Shown here: piece by piece, positions 1 to 12,349 of the stretch
How the letters are laid out: each line of letters begins with the position of its first letter
Numbering within the stretch: position 1 is the stretch's first letter
Source of the DNA: Chrysomallon squamiferum
Lineage: Eukaryota; Mollusca; Gastropoda; Neomphalida; Peltospiridae
Reading direction: 5' to 3'
DNA: 64,000 bases
Assembly (NCBI GenBank): GCA_012295275.1
Contig: CM022672.1
Location: 16,701,166-16,765,165, forward strand
Notes under the pieces: generated by a model
What the model was told of the DNA's origin: nothing
Databases searched by the model: none
What the model saw: the letters and a program-made list of their open reading frames with translations, nothing else
Translations under genes and position numbers: made by a program

Positions 1-720
1 GTATATAAGTAAAGGACAAATTAGATTTTTTTTTTTAAATATACTCGATGCGATAGTTAATCACCTAAAACTACAGTTTCTAAATGAACTGAAAGTTTGT
101 AGCCGATATGTTAATGAATACGGACAAATAATTTGAGTTGTTATAATTAACTGTAAATGTTATACACTTAAAACAGTATTACTTTAAATTATACATTAGA
201 AAACAAACATGTGCGTATAAATAATAACTCGAATGTTTAACAGAAAAATATAATGATGACGATGATGATGATATTAACGATGATGTTGATGATGATAATA
301 ATAATAATAATAACAATAATAATAATAATAATACAGTTTCTTTGGTCCAAGATTTGAAAGCATAATTGTGCTTTGTTAATTGTAACTTAAAGAGTTATTT
401 GTCAGTTTTCAGTCAGTGATATCTGTATCAATGCCGTAGAGTAATTATTACAGCTATGTTGGTAATAGATCAAATATACATAAACAATCCCAAGATAAGT
501 TAAATAGTAAATATTAGAGTGAAAGCATCCTTAAATTTGTACTTTTGCTAATAATTTATTGAGCAAAAATGAATAAATAAACTAATCGAATGAATAAATG
601 AAATTTACTACTACTACTACTACTATTACTAATACAACAATTATTATTATTATTGTTGTTGTTGATGTTGTTGTTGTTGTTCTTCTTCTTCGTCTTGTTT
701 AAATCAAAATAACATCTTAC

Positions 721-783
721 CTGTGCTATTCTTGTTAACTGTAGTGTGACTGTTAGAACTAAAACGGCAGTCAGCAGCCACAT
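721..783 (-). CDS. Gene B' exon 1 (partial gene): signal peptide of a gene B copy
   Basis: 21 codons, MWLLTAVLVLTVTLQLTRI then A-Q, donor CAG|GTAAG in phase 0. Identical to gene B exon 1 except one residue, with matching flanks. Positions 1-720 are then the start of intron 1, and the rest of the gene lies left of the window. Not testable here whether the downstream exons are intact. Confidence 0.75.
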
Positions 784-1035
784 TGTATAACAGAGGTAAG
801 AGTAATGTACAAACGGAGTACGATTATGAGCGCCTCAATGCAAGCATCTTCTGTATACCCTATCTAACCAGGAAGAAGGTAATTTGCCAGTAATATTATG
901 CGAAGAGAAGGAGTCTTCCTACTGAGAGCGAAATAACCAATTATTTTTGACATCCGGGTATATCAGTATATATTTAAATACATCAGAATAAGTTAGTTTG
1001 CATGAATCAAGAATAGAGTATCAGGGTATGTAGAC

Positions 1036-1036
<1 letters not shown>

Positions 1037-1116
<80 letters not shown>
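1037..1116. repeat. (TC)40 microsatellite
   Basis: Perfect run; the matching site in the second copy (near 56700) has only GCTCTCTC, so the expansion is copy-specific. Confidence 0.97.
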
Positions 1117-1120
<4 letters not shown>

Positions 1121-1757
1121 TCTATTTCATTATTTACATTTACTCGTTTAAATAGACTTTATTTATTTATTTATTTTTTATTGACGATGTTACTAATTAT
1201 TAGATAACTGTTGATCTGACAGTAAGTGATGGATTTATTTTTGTTCTTGTTCTTTTCAGTTATTACTTTGATCAGTTTTATTGTCATATTAATTTTATTA
1301 TGTACAAACACACAAAAATGAAACATTATAAACTTAGTTTTTCTCTAGATGTTGTAGTAGTTAATATCCTACTGAAATGTTTTAAATTACTTCATAGTAC
1401 TGAAAATGTTTTTAATATCTTAAGAAAATAAATAATTCAGTAAATAATATTTGAAAATTATAATTTTTGTTTAATTTATAAAACGTCTGAATCGGTTTGT
1501 AGCCTGATTGAATAGTTATTAAATACACATCTTACTATTATTATCTTCCGAGTTCCGGCAGGAATTAAACATTTTTATTATTCCCCGAGATTACACGTTA
1601 AAGTTCAGTTAATTTAGCGGGGTATTTTTATATCTTTATTTACTTAAATAAAAAATAAAAAATACTAATAAATAAATTAATTAATTAAACAAATAAAACA
1701 GTAAATAAGATAAAAATATATATATATATATATATACACATATGTACACAGCTCTCC

Positions 1758-1762
<5 letters not shown>

Positions 1763-1798
<36 letters not shown>
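1763..1798. repeat. (TA)n microsatellite
   Basis: Perfect TA run; a shorter one lies at 1715-1735. Confidence 0.95.
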
Positions 1799-1801
<3 letters not shown>

Positions 1802-3371
1802 ACTTCCCCAAATACATTCCGCCTTTTCGCGGCGTCTGATTACTTTGTATTGTTCAACATTTGTTTTTTGATTATAATTACTCCTGCACAGTAAGTTGGC
1901 CAAGTCAGTTGATTAAATTAATAATTAATGCGTGTATATATGTAGAATTCTGCGTAAAACCGACATTTTTTGTTTTTACATGTCTTTCAATTAATGGTAA
2001 TTATTCATTTTGCTATAATATATATGCGCATAACTGTGTAGTATATCTTTGTAGTAAAACAACGATACATACATACATTATTGATTTTACTGATACATAC
2101 ATACACATGCTATTATTTTATACGATATAGGCCAGAGAGGCTTAGGTGCAAATACCTTGTTTATGGGGGTTCTTAACTTTTCCCTTTTTAGATTAGTTTT
2201 TCATAATTTTGAGAGATTAGAAATAAAATTGCTAATATTTCGACTTTTAAATATTAATAAGTTAATATTAGTTCATTATTTGATAATTTAATAAAGAAGT
2301 TGCCTCCCCCACTCTATTCTCCTTGGGCATAATTAAAATTATATTTTTTTCAGTGTACTTTCCCATTCTATCCTGCCGGTCACATCGACTTTTTCATTTT
2401 CTTTTTTTCCCCATCCAGGAAGGAAAAATGACGCTATCCCACTGGTTTCTGTAAATAAACATATTTCTTTGTACTTTCTTTCCGCGATTATTACATACAA
2501 GATGACCTGGCACGTTGTCAAAATATATAAAGGTAACCGCCACAGGCGATACATATAAAATTTAAAAATAAAACAGCCAAAGTGCAAAGCAACTAAAATA
2601 AAGGGACTTATACCCGGTCACACCTGCGCAGATATCTGCCCTTTTGTTTGAAAAATGTTTTATGAAAACAAATATAAGAACAAACAATGATAATTATATA
2701 AGGGTGTTAGGTGAGTGAGAAGTTGTTTAAAAATAAAATAAAAATATTAAATTAATGTCTAGTACATGTATATTATAAAAATGGGTTTAATGTGAAAAGA
2801 ATTTTAATAACATTTATCTATAGCATTAACTGGAAAAACAATATGACAAGAACATTACTGAGAAAAAGAAAAAAATATTGTATTAATTAAGTGTATTAAT
2901 GCAGAAAGGATTTGTTGTTTATGCAAATCACAATGTTGTTTTGTGTGTGTCTATAATACTGAAGCAATTAGTTCGTTGTTATTATTATTATTATTAGAAT
3001 GTATCTGTTACAAATTACGTTCATTTTTTATTGTCAGAACGTTCTTGTAAAATTACCCTCACAAAATATTACAGATCATATTCATTTTTACTGGCTCATT
3101 TTGACAATAATTTCATAACACTATTTTTATTAGCCATTGAAACATATTCTAGGGATCTTTAACCTTTTCCTTTGTGTACAAATTATGTTTTAATTGTTGA
3201 ATAAAGCTGGTAATTCATTATAAGACTAAAATTATTTCACTCTAGGAAGAAAAACTAAGCTATCCCATTGACTTTTCAAAATCAAATAAGTATATTTTAA
3301 TGCTTATGTTTTCACTGAAGGAATTGTTACGTTGCCAATGAAGATAATAAACAAGAACTTCGACATAAATC

Positions 3372-3427
<56 letters not shown>
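3372..3427. repeat. (AC)n microsatellite
   Basis: Perfect run; represented by (GT)n at 52672-52695 in the inverted copy. Confidence 0.96.
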
Positions 3428-3428
<1 letters not shown>

Positions 3429-5891
3429 TATATCATATCTTATCACATCCGTGATAAATTCATAGTAAATTCGTGATACATTTTAAGTTCACACAGTAAT
3501 CTCATATAATCATGTATCATAAAGAGAAACGCGTTTTCTTCTTCTTTAATTTTTTTGTCCCTTTTAATCATGTAATTTTACTTTGGTAGTTGAGTCATAA
3601 GGGGACGGATGCTACACCCTATTACAACAACCATTATACGCCATTGCTTTTAACATGTTTTCTTGTTACCTTACTGCTTAACTAGAAAGAGCAGCCATCA
3701 AAATAATGCGTCTCAAATAATACTAGTCAAGCCTGTGCGTGTTAATAAATTATTTGATCTTTTCACCTGAAAGAGCAGTCAGTATTTAACCAATGGATAC
3801 AAGGAAGTAATAACAGATTGTCATATTTCATTCCAAACAAAAAGTATCAAATCTATAATAATATTTTATCAAGTTTAAAATGTACCTGCCATGATACAAA
3901 TAAAACAAATCAGTATGTTGCCTCTACAGTCTCCACTTGATCATTTTACATGTTTTTCTTTTGCCAGTCCAGGAAGAAAAAATTACGCTTTTCCCATTGG
4001 CTTCTCTTGACTCTTTGTTAGTTCAAATCAAAGGATAACACTGTTTCTTTGTACCTATTTTCGAAGCTTACCGTCATTATAATAAGCAGCTATGTGATAG
4101 CTGTGCTTGAAAGAGAAAACAATAATTTGACTATGGCTACGAGGAACTAATATCAGGTTTTTATATTTACAGCCCGCTTGAACGAAACAAAATTTTAGAA
4201 TACATATTAATATTAATATTACCATCTTTAGAATGTACCTATGATGGTAGAAACAAATTATATATTTTTCTCTACCTTCAGCGAGCGTGTTATTTAAATT
4301 GCTAATCATAAAATATAACTAAAGAGTGACAAACGTATACAGATACCTGTTGGCTGGGATTTTTCTGTATTATAGCGACTTCATATACCCTTTGCTTTCA
4401 GCTTTTGATACGCTGAAAAAGTGTGTAAAATAGACAAATAAACAAACAAGTAAATAGATAGATAAATAAAGAAACTAATTAATTATACTGTTTCGACTAT
4501 TTTCATGACTTGTACATTTGATTTATTATCAAGCGGAATGCTGTCTGAATAACAACTACATGAATAGAAAATTATCAGTCTTATATTTGTTTTTAATTTT
4601 AATCGAAAGTCCTTTGGGGTAGCGGACTTCTCGTTATGTTTATCCGAATGTGATTCGCGAACATCATTTACATACTGCTTTTATTACTCAAGGCGCTAGC
4701 GCTACGAACTTGCTTTATTAAAAACAGCCTCTATGAAACATCTAAGTTTAATTTAACTGTCCAGAATAAAATGTTTTGCCATATGAACTCTTGAAGACAA
4801 TCTTTGGTGTAGTCTCTTGACTATTTTCGGCCAACAGAACCCTTTCAACAATCATAATTGGAAAGAGAATTATTTCTTCTTTAAAAGAATAGTAGAATTG
4901 TAGCTTAAAGCAACTGCACGACTACCCACCCGCCCTACATAAAAGAGATCATGTTCTATGCCGAACGACCCGTTAATTCATGGCTATTGAACCGGTTTTA
5001 GCCGATTCTCAGCAACCAGAACCTCCTGTCTTCTCTTTAAATATGGGCAAAATGATCATTCGTTTCATAAGATGACGACTGAACCTCATATAATTACTAT
5101 TTAAGTGATTCAATCTCAGTTGAAATAATATTCGAGTCGGTTATATTTACAATTTCTGACTGTGTCTCCACCTTGGTTAATAAATTATTTAAGCACATTA
5201 CTTCTCGGCATAATTTTAGTTACAGACTATGTATTGGAGACATTCAGCACAAAACCTCTAAAGGCTTTGAGCAGTTTATTTATTTCTGATCTCCGAAAAA
5301 CCGAGGGAAAAAAAAAAATGTACGGTCACGTGACTTCAGTTTTTTCAACTGTTGTTGTGATGTAAAAATTGCCTTCTCATCTGTGATTGCTTATTCTGTA
5401 TTATTTACCCTGTTACTTAATAAATATTGGACATAATGATGGAATAAAGGTGTTTAGTTAGTGTTAGTGGCGAAAATTAAGAATGTTATTTTTAAAATCT
5501 GGTTCAAACATACTACATACATATTTCCTTATTCGGTCTCATAATATCCACGCCTACATTCAAACAGGTTCTAAGAAACATGTATTGAAAAGTCACTTCT
5601 TAAATCTTATCTAAGATTCTTGTATTTTATCTTGTAGATCTTTTCACTCTGATTAACTTAATATAAAAACTGTGTTTGTTGTACAAGTAAAAGTGACGTT
5701 ACGAATTTTAATTATTTGGTTTTTTTATCTAGTGCAAATGAATGATATCACCAACTTTGACTTCACATGTCAACGTTATTAATAAAAAATAAAATAATAA
5801 AAAATGAATATTTGGAGTACATAGTATAACATGAAATAAGCTTTGAGGATCTAATATATTAATTTAATTTAATTTATTTATGTATTTATTA

Positions 5892-5945
<54 letters not shown>

Positions 5946-5960
5946 TTTTTTTTTTTTTCA
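5892..5960. repeat. (ATT)n and T-run
   Basis: Simple repeat just upstream of gene A exon 1; matches the (AAT)n edge of the inverted copy. Confidence 0.95.
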
Positions 5961-6116
5961 GTGGTGGCTTCTTCGGCGAAAAGTAGTTATCCTCCCTAAC
6001 TCGTTAATTATTATTTTATTTTGTTACTGGCAAAGTCTGGTATATTTATTAAATTTTATTTTTATTTTTATGTCAGTGTTTGTTCTTTATAGTTTTAAAA
6101 CCTTTTTGTATTTCAG

Positions 6117-6209
6117 ATGTATTGGTTAACGATTCTTGGTTTTGCTTACATACTGACGGTACGGCTGTGTTCAAGTGATGATGTTTTTTCCATTATCAAA
6201 TACTCACCT
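6117..6209 (+). CDS. Gene A exon 1: hydrophobic N-terminus
   Basis: 31 codons beginning MYWLTILGFAYILTV, a plausible signal peptide, ending in phase 0 at a GTAAGT donor. An acceptor-like TTTCAG sits directly before the ATG and is kept in gene C, so an upstream non-coding exon is likely. Gene C differs from it only silently here (61766-61858). Confidence 0.7.
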
Positions 6210-6690
6210 GTAAGTAGTTTTATAGAAAGAGATTTGAATTTTTCTTCTTTTTACTTTATTCTTCTCTTTGTTAAAGTTTCAGCTTGAGGTATTACTAGTC
6301 GCAGGATCGACCCTTTTTAGGCTATTTTCCGTTAATATCTGTGACACACAACTGCTTTATTTAACATCTGTGGTATGTGCTTACTCCTATATTCGTATAA
6401 AATAACTCTTGCTGCTGGTGGAAAAACAGTAGCCTCTCCATTTGCGTTTTTCTTTTCTTTCATTATCTGCATGAACCTTTATGATATGTGTAAAATATTT
6501 CTTCCTTCTCCATTTATGTTTTTCCCTTTCTTTTGCATGAACCTTTATGATTATAAAATCATTTTATTTTTTTTTTGAAAAACTCGTTCTACGCGTTTTT
6601 AAATTAATTTGTAAATCATGTAGTATTTTAAAACAAATACCTTATATATATATATATATATATCCATTCAATATAGATAGACAGATAGAT

Positions 6691-6740
<50 letters not shown>

Positions 6741-7105
6741 ACACACATACATAATAAAAATGCAATTAGGGAATTATTTATTACATTTGCAATCTGCTGA
6801 TATAATTATTAATTCTTTAATAATTTTACTAAATCTTTTTAACTTGAAATTTACCGAGTTTAATATCATTACATTTTTTCAAAATTATGTTAAAAGGTGG
6901 AAAAGAACTGCGCCGCTCTTGTTGGGACTATACATTGTAAGACGCCTACAAACTCAGAAAAGCTGGTAGTTCAAAATTCTAGAGAATCAGTGGCTCCTAA
7001 TACAGAGTGTGTTACTGTAGATGGCTGTTTTCTGTGCAAAGAAGGATCTTGGGTGACATCTTCTTGCCAAGGTATATTTGTCCTATACAAAAACCAGTAG
7101 AGAAT

Positions 7106-7154
<49 letters not shown>

Positions 7155-7320
7155 TTCAAGAGAAAATAAGGAAACACTAAATATTTTAGAAGATGTTACT
7201 TAATCTTTTTGAATTATGTATTTTCTCTCTCTCTCTGCCAATAATTGTCATTCTTTTGCCCAACATATGGCAGGAGTGGTAGAAACAAAAGCAGAGACAC
7301 AGAGTTGGGACACACACACT

Positions 7321-7414
<94 letters not shown>

Positions 7415-9683
7415 TATTAAGCTCTTCATTTCAGACTGATTGTCATTATATTGCTGTTATTATTAAAAAAAAAATTCTTTCCTTCTTTAGACAATATGCA
7501 CCATCGTGAAAAACGTTTCCTTGGATGGATACCTGTTGTGCTTTTTGTTGCTTGCGTTATCTTTTGCACATCTGGCGAAAGTAAGAAATATTAGAGGGTT
7601 TTTTTTTTGTTTTTGTTTTTGGGGTGTTTTGTTTTTCATTTAATGAGTAATAAAAAAAGATCATAAAATTATAAAGTAATTTTAATTTATTCAGTTTAAA
7701 TAATAATAATTGATGATGATGATGATAATGTATCTATTCAAACTTATTTTTATTTAAGGCTTACCTGATCATTATTCATTATATCAATTAATACTTCAGC
7801 AGAGGCTTCAATAATATTTAGAAAGTAATTTCTATTTTTAGAACAGAAATTAACATGCTTTACAAACAGTTCATATAATTATGCATTTAATATGTAATTC
7901 GTCTCATTTAAAAATTAATTTCTGTATCCGTTTTAGATTAGAAATTAGAACGTTTTATACATAATAATCCTATAAACATTTTCAAATTATCTTTACGTTA
8001 AATTTAATATAGAATACAAATTCATTACATTTTACAAATAATAATACATAAAATTTACAAATCACTTTTTTTTATCATAAATCACTTTTCCGTAGATGGT
8101 CGAGAAGAATACGATCCACCACGTTTTACAAAATGTGAGTCTCCAGGGGCTTTATTCTACGCACCCAAGGGTGAAAGTGCGGCTGTTGTAAAGTGGCAAG
8201 AACCAGAGTATAAAGCTGGCACCGATCAAAATCCTACGTAAGAAATATTTGAAATAAAAATTCTAATATAATGTAATGAAAAGTGTAACGCTGAATACCA
8301 CAATAAATCAACACAATACACTACAATACAATACAACACAATGTAAAATAATATATCATATGATATGATATATGGTATGATATAACGTAACGCAACATAA
8401 TGTAATATAATATAAATTAAAATAATAATACAATGTAAAGTTATAATAGTGCAATGGAAAATAGAACAATATACTATTATATTATATAATGTTATATAAT
8501 ATGGTATAATGTAATGCAATGTTATATATAAAAGATTGGTACTGTCTCGTATAATGTATTACAATGTATGTTTGATGTCATATGATACGATATGATGTGG
8601 TATAGTGAGATAATATGAATATGTTTCGAAAAATGAAACAACATGACAACATAATATGTTGATATATATATAAAACATAATATGATATAATATAACTTAT
8701 AACATGACATACTATGTCATGATTTGGTATATGATATGATAGTAATAATAATGCATAGCAATTATACTAGCTTAAAACAATTAATATATTTTAATTTCCC
8801 AATAAAATATTTTTCAAATATCACTGGATTCTTATTTTACTGTTTTGCCCAGGCTGACGCTTGTTTCAAATACAGGGAAATCTGGAAGTCACTTTGAAGC
8901 GGGTTATTACACAATAACCTACCATCTTACAGACAACCGAGGATTTACAAATTCCTGCTCTTTTTCATTTCAAGTGAAAGGTGAATAAACAAGAATAGAT
9001 ATAAAATTATTTACTAATATAAATTAGACAAAAGAAACACACACATTCACATTAACGTAATCTATTTCATTCTTTCTTTATCTTTTTTACCTATTTTTTG
9101 TTGTTTTGTTTATCTGGTTATATATACACACATACATACATACGTGCGTGTGTCTAGATATGTCCATATATATATTTACATTTGTAACTGTGTATGAATT
9201 TATATCAAACAAGTACTACAACAGACAATATTTTCTGAATGTAGCGAATTTTATATTATTTTAGTACGAACATGTGCTTGGCCAGGCTGGCTCGAGAACG
9301 GAGAAATAAAATGCGGTGAAGGGTATATAAAATATGGAGATAAGTGTAGCATTCACTGTAATAAAGGATACATGCTCAAAGGACATTCAGAAATAACTTG
9401 TCAAGCCAATGAAACGTTTGACCATGATTTACCTCAGTGTCTACGTAAGTATACTTTTTCATCTCCTATTAATGATGAGCATTCTGTACAATACTTGTAG
9501 GTTACTTTAATAAAAATAAAAATAAAATAAAATAAAATAAAATAAAATAAAATAAAATAAAATAAATAAATAAATAAATAAATAATCTACAAAAGACAAC
9601 AACAACAGTATTATCCAAAAATATTAGCTTTTTCTTCACCTAGCTTTGTTAATGTTTTAGCAAACTATTTAGTTTGAAAAATA

Positions 9684-9729
<46 letters not shown>

Positions 9730-10348
9730 GTGCTGTTATTACTGATATTATTATATTTTCTAACTGTTGTATTAGTTCTTGTGAAAGGCATAGCTTTTTA
9801 AAAATAAATACCACTAATTTACAAATTGATTTTTCCTATAGCAAAATCGTGTCCTGCTTTGGAAAATCCGAATTATTCAAATGGTTTCACATGTACTGAT
9901 CGATACAAGTTTAACAGTATCTGCACACTGGAATGTAAATCGGATTTAGGATTTACTTCATCTCCAGCAAGGACAACATGCCAGGCCTCACAAAAATGGC
10001 TTATACCATATCCACGATGTTTAGGTATATTTATATAACTGGTTATAAATAGATGACTATAAAATTTTAAAAAGGATAAATAAATAAATAAATAAATAAA
10101 TAATCTTTTTAATAATTGTTAATAATTGTATATTTTCGTCAAAGTCTAGGATTTTACATTCTTTTTGAATAAATACATTTTCAGGAATTATGTGGACATT
10201 AAGATAACACACATACACACACACATTTTAATCTTAAATCTATACTATATACAATATTAATATAAGAAAATAGAAATATATGTTACCTTAATATTCAGGG
10301 GTGGAAAAAACGTATGTACGTATGTGTGTATGTTTATTTATTTATTGC

Positions 10349-10402
<54 letters not shown>

Positions 10403-12263
10403 TATGGTCATCTCACACACAGACACAGACACACACACACATATATAACTGTATGAATGTAAGTTTGCGATTCGTATTTTAATTTCAGACACGGTAAGTC
10501 CTTTGTTCACAAACTGTCCATCAAAAGCAGTTGAAGCTTATGCTGAAAAAGGAAAAACAACAACTGTTGTTACATGGCATCCTCCAAAGGCGACTGACAA
10601 CTCTGGAAATGTGACAGTGTCACAGACTGATGGACTACAGCCTGGACAGATATTCAGTGAAGGCAGCAACATGATAAAGTATACAGCCACCGATCCAACA
10701 GGAAACAAAGCTTTCTGCACTTACGCAATTATCGTGAATAGTAAGTATTGTTTGTGACGATTTTTATTTGGAAATGCTTTATACGTAAACTATTGCTGGG
10801 AATGAGTTAGATAATGTTGTTCAGTGAAAATATATTTTACATAATAATAATTATTATTATCATATGGTGTCATAATTATACATTTATCCTTTCCAATATT
10901 GTAGCACTGACATGTAAACTGCCTAAGTTTGACGATGATGATCTGGTATTTGACTGTGCTCAAGGATACCGGTATGGGTCTCAGTGTTCTGTTTCCTGTA
11001 AGAATGGTCTTCCTCTGAATGGAACTAACACGATCGTCTGCGAAAAAGATGATTCGCTTTCGCCAGTCACCTACTGGGATCTAGGAGGTCGAAATAAACC
11101 ATACTGCATTAGTAAGATGTTACGAGAAATAATACTGGTATCAGACCACATATCCAACTTCAAGAAAAGAAAAGAAATTAACAAACAACCGGCTTTAGAA
11201 GTACACGAAGTTCTAATAACTTTAGCAATAATAGTAAAATGTGCTCACTAAATAAAAATAAACTACTAATAATTACTAATGTAAAAAATTATTACTTTTG
11301 TTGTTGTTGTTTTGTTGATAAATTCTAATTATTGTGTTTATTTAGAACGACCATGCAAAGCACTGACAGCTCCAAAACATGGAGCTTTAGCTTGTGACAC
11401 AAACATGGGAGGAACGTTTTGCACTATGTCCTGTGAGAAGAGCTGGGACATTCCTCGCACTGCTACAGCTGTTAGCATGTACACGTGTGGCTGGTCCGTT
11501 GGCATGTGGAAGCCAACGTCCATTGTTCCCGACTGCACAGGTAAGTCTATTTTTTTAAATAAACAAAATTATTTTAAAAAAGAAAGAGGGGCAAAAAATG
11601 TCTGATTCCCAAATGTATAGTTTGTTTTGACCATTTGATTTTTTTGTTTGTTTGTTTTGTTTATTAATTAATTTTGTTGTTAGTGTATTTATTTGTTTAT
11701 TTATTTATTTATTTATTTGTCTTTTGTTTTAATTTCCTTTCCATGCAACCTTAGTCCCTTTTTTTCTGAATATTACGTTTTATAATTCAGTGTTTGTTTT
11801 TATTTTTCATTCACATTACATATCTTACCATATTTTCTCTGTATTTCTTTTTTATTTGGTTTTATTTTAAATTAAATTAAATTTTTTTCCTTTGAAATAA
11901 TGAAATGAGCGTATATATTTTTTTAAAACTCCATCACAACAATGTTAGCAACGATATCTTAATATAAATATTTTGCACAATATTTTTTGCTCACCAGAAA
12001 CTGATCTTTTTATATATATCTTTCCACCTCTTATTGACAGTCTAGTCACAGGGCAGTGGACTGGAATGGAAAAAAATAATTGTGTATTGATTAAGATCAT
12101 ATCGTTTTTCTACACTATTACCTCATATTATAGTCTACTCATTCAAACACAACAAATAAATAAATAATAAAAGTTTAGTGTTTACCAGTTCTAGAGCAGT
12201 GTTTTCCAAGGCACCATCCCTGTGATTGATGAACTGCAAAAATGTTTGTCTGGCAGTGTGTGT

Positions 12264-12349
<86 letters not shown>

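Larger units (their letters stand above)
784..6116. promoter_or_regulatory. Divergent intergenic region, direct copy 1
   Basis: 5.3 kb between the head-to-head first exons of gene B' (minus) and gene A (plus); any shared promoter would lie here. Aligns base by base by eye with 56439-61765 and, inverted, with 50.17-54.28 kb. Contains no supportable ORF. Core promoter elements are not identifiable with confidence. Confidence 0.6.
1..8290. repeat. Left part of a ~55.65 kb tandem duplication
   Basis: From position ~11 the sequence matches 55667 onward to the end of the window: exon B' 1 to B 1 (offset 55655), exon A 1 to C 1 (55649), exon A 4 to C 4 (55714). Offsets drift only by indels and microsatellite length. 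Confidence 0.88.

Noticed and set aside
7216-7509. Long Arg-Glu / Leu-Ser reading frames over (GA)n here and at 12226-12456, 42089-42509 and 63007-63312
   Set aside because: They are translations of dinucleotide repeats; real exons border some of them, but the repeat itself is intronic.
8226-8710. Two minus-strand frames rich in Ile and Tyr
   Set aside because: Drifted AT repeat in gene A intron 4, no splice sites or recognised domains.
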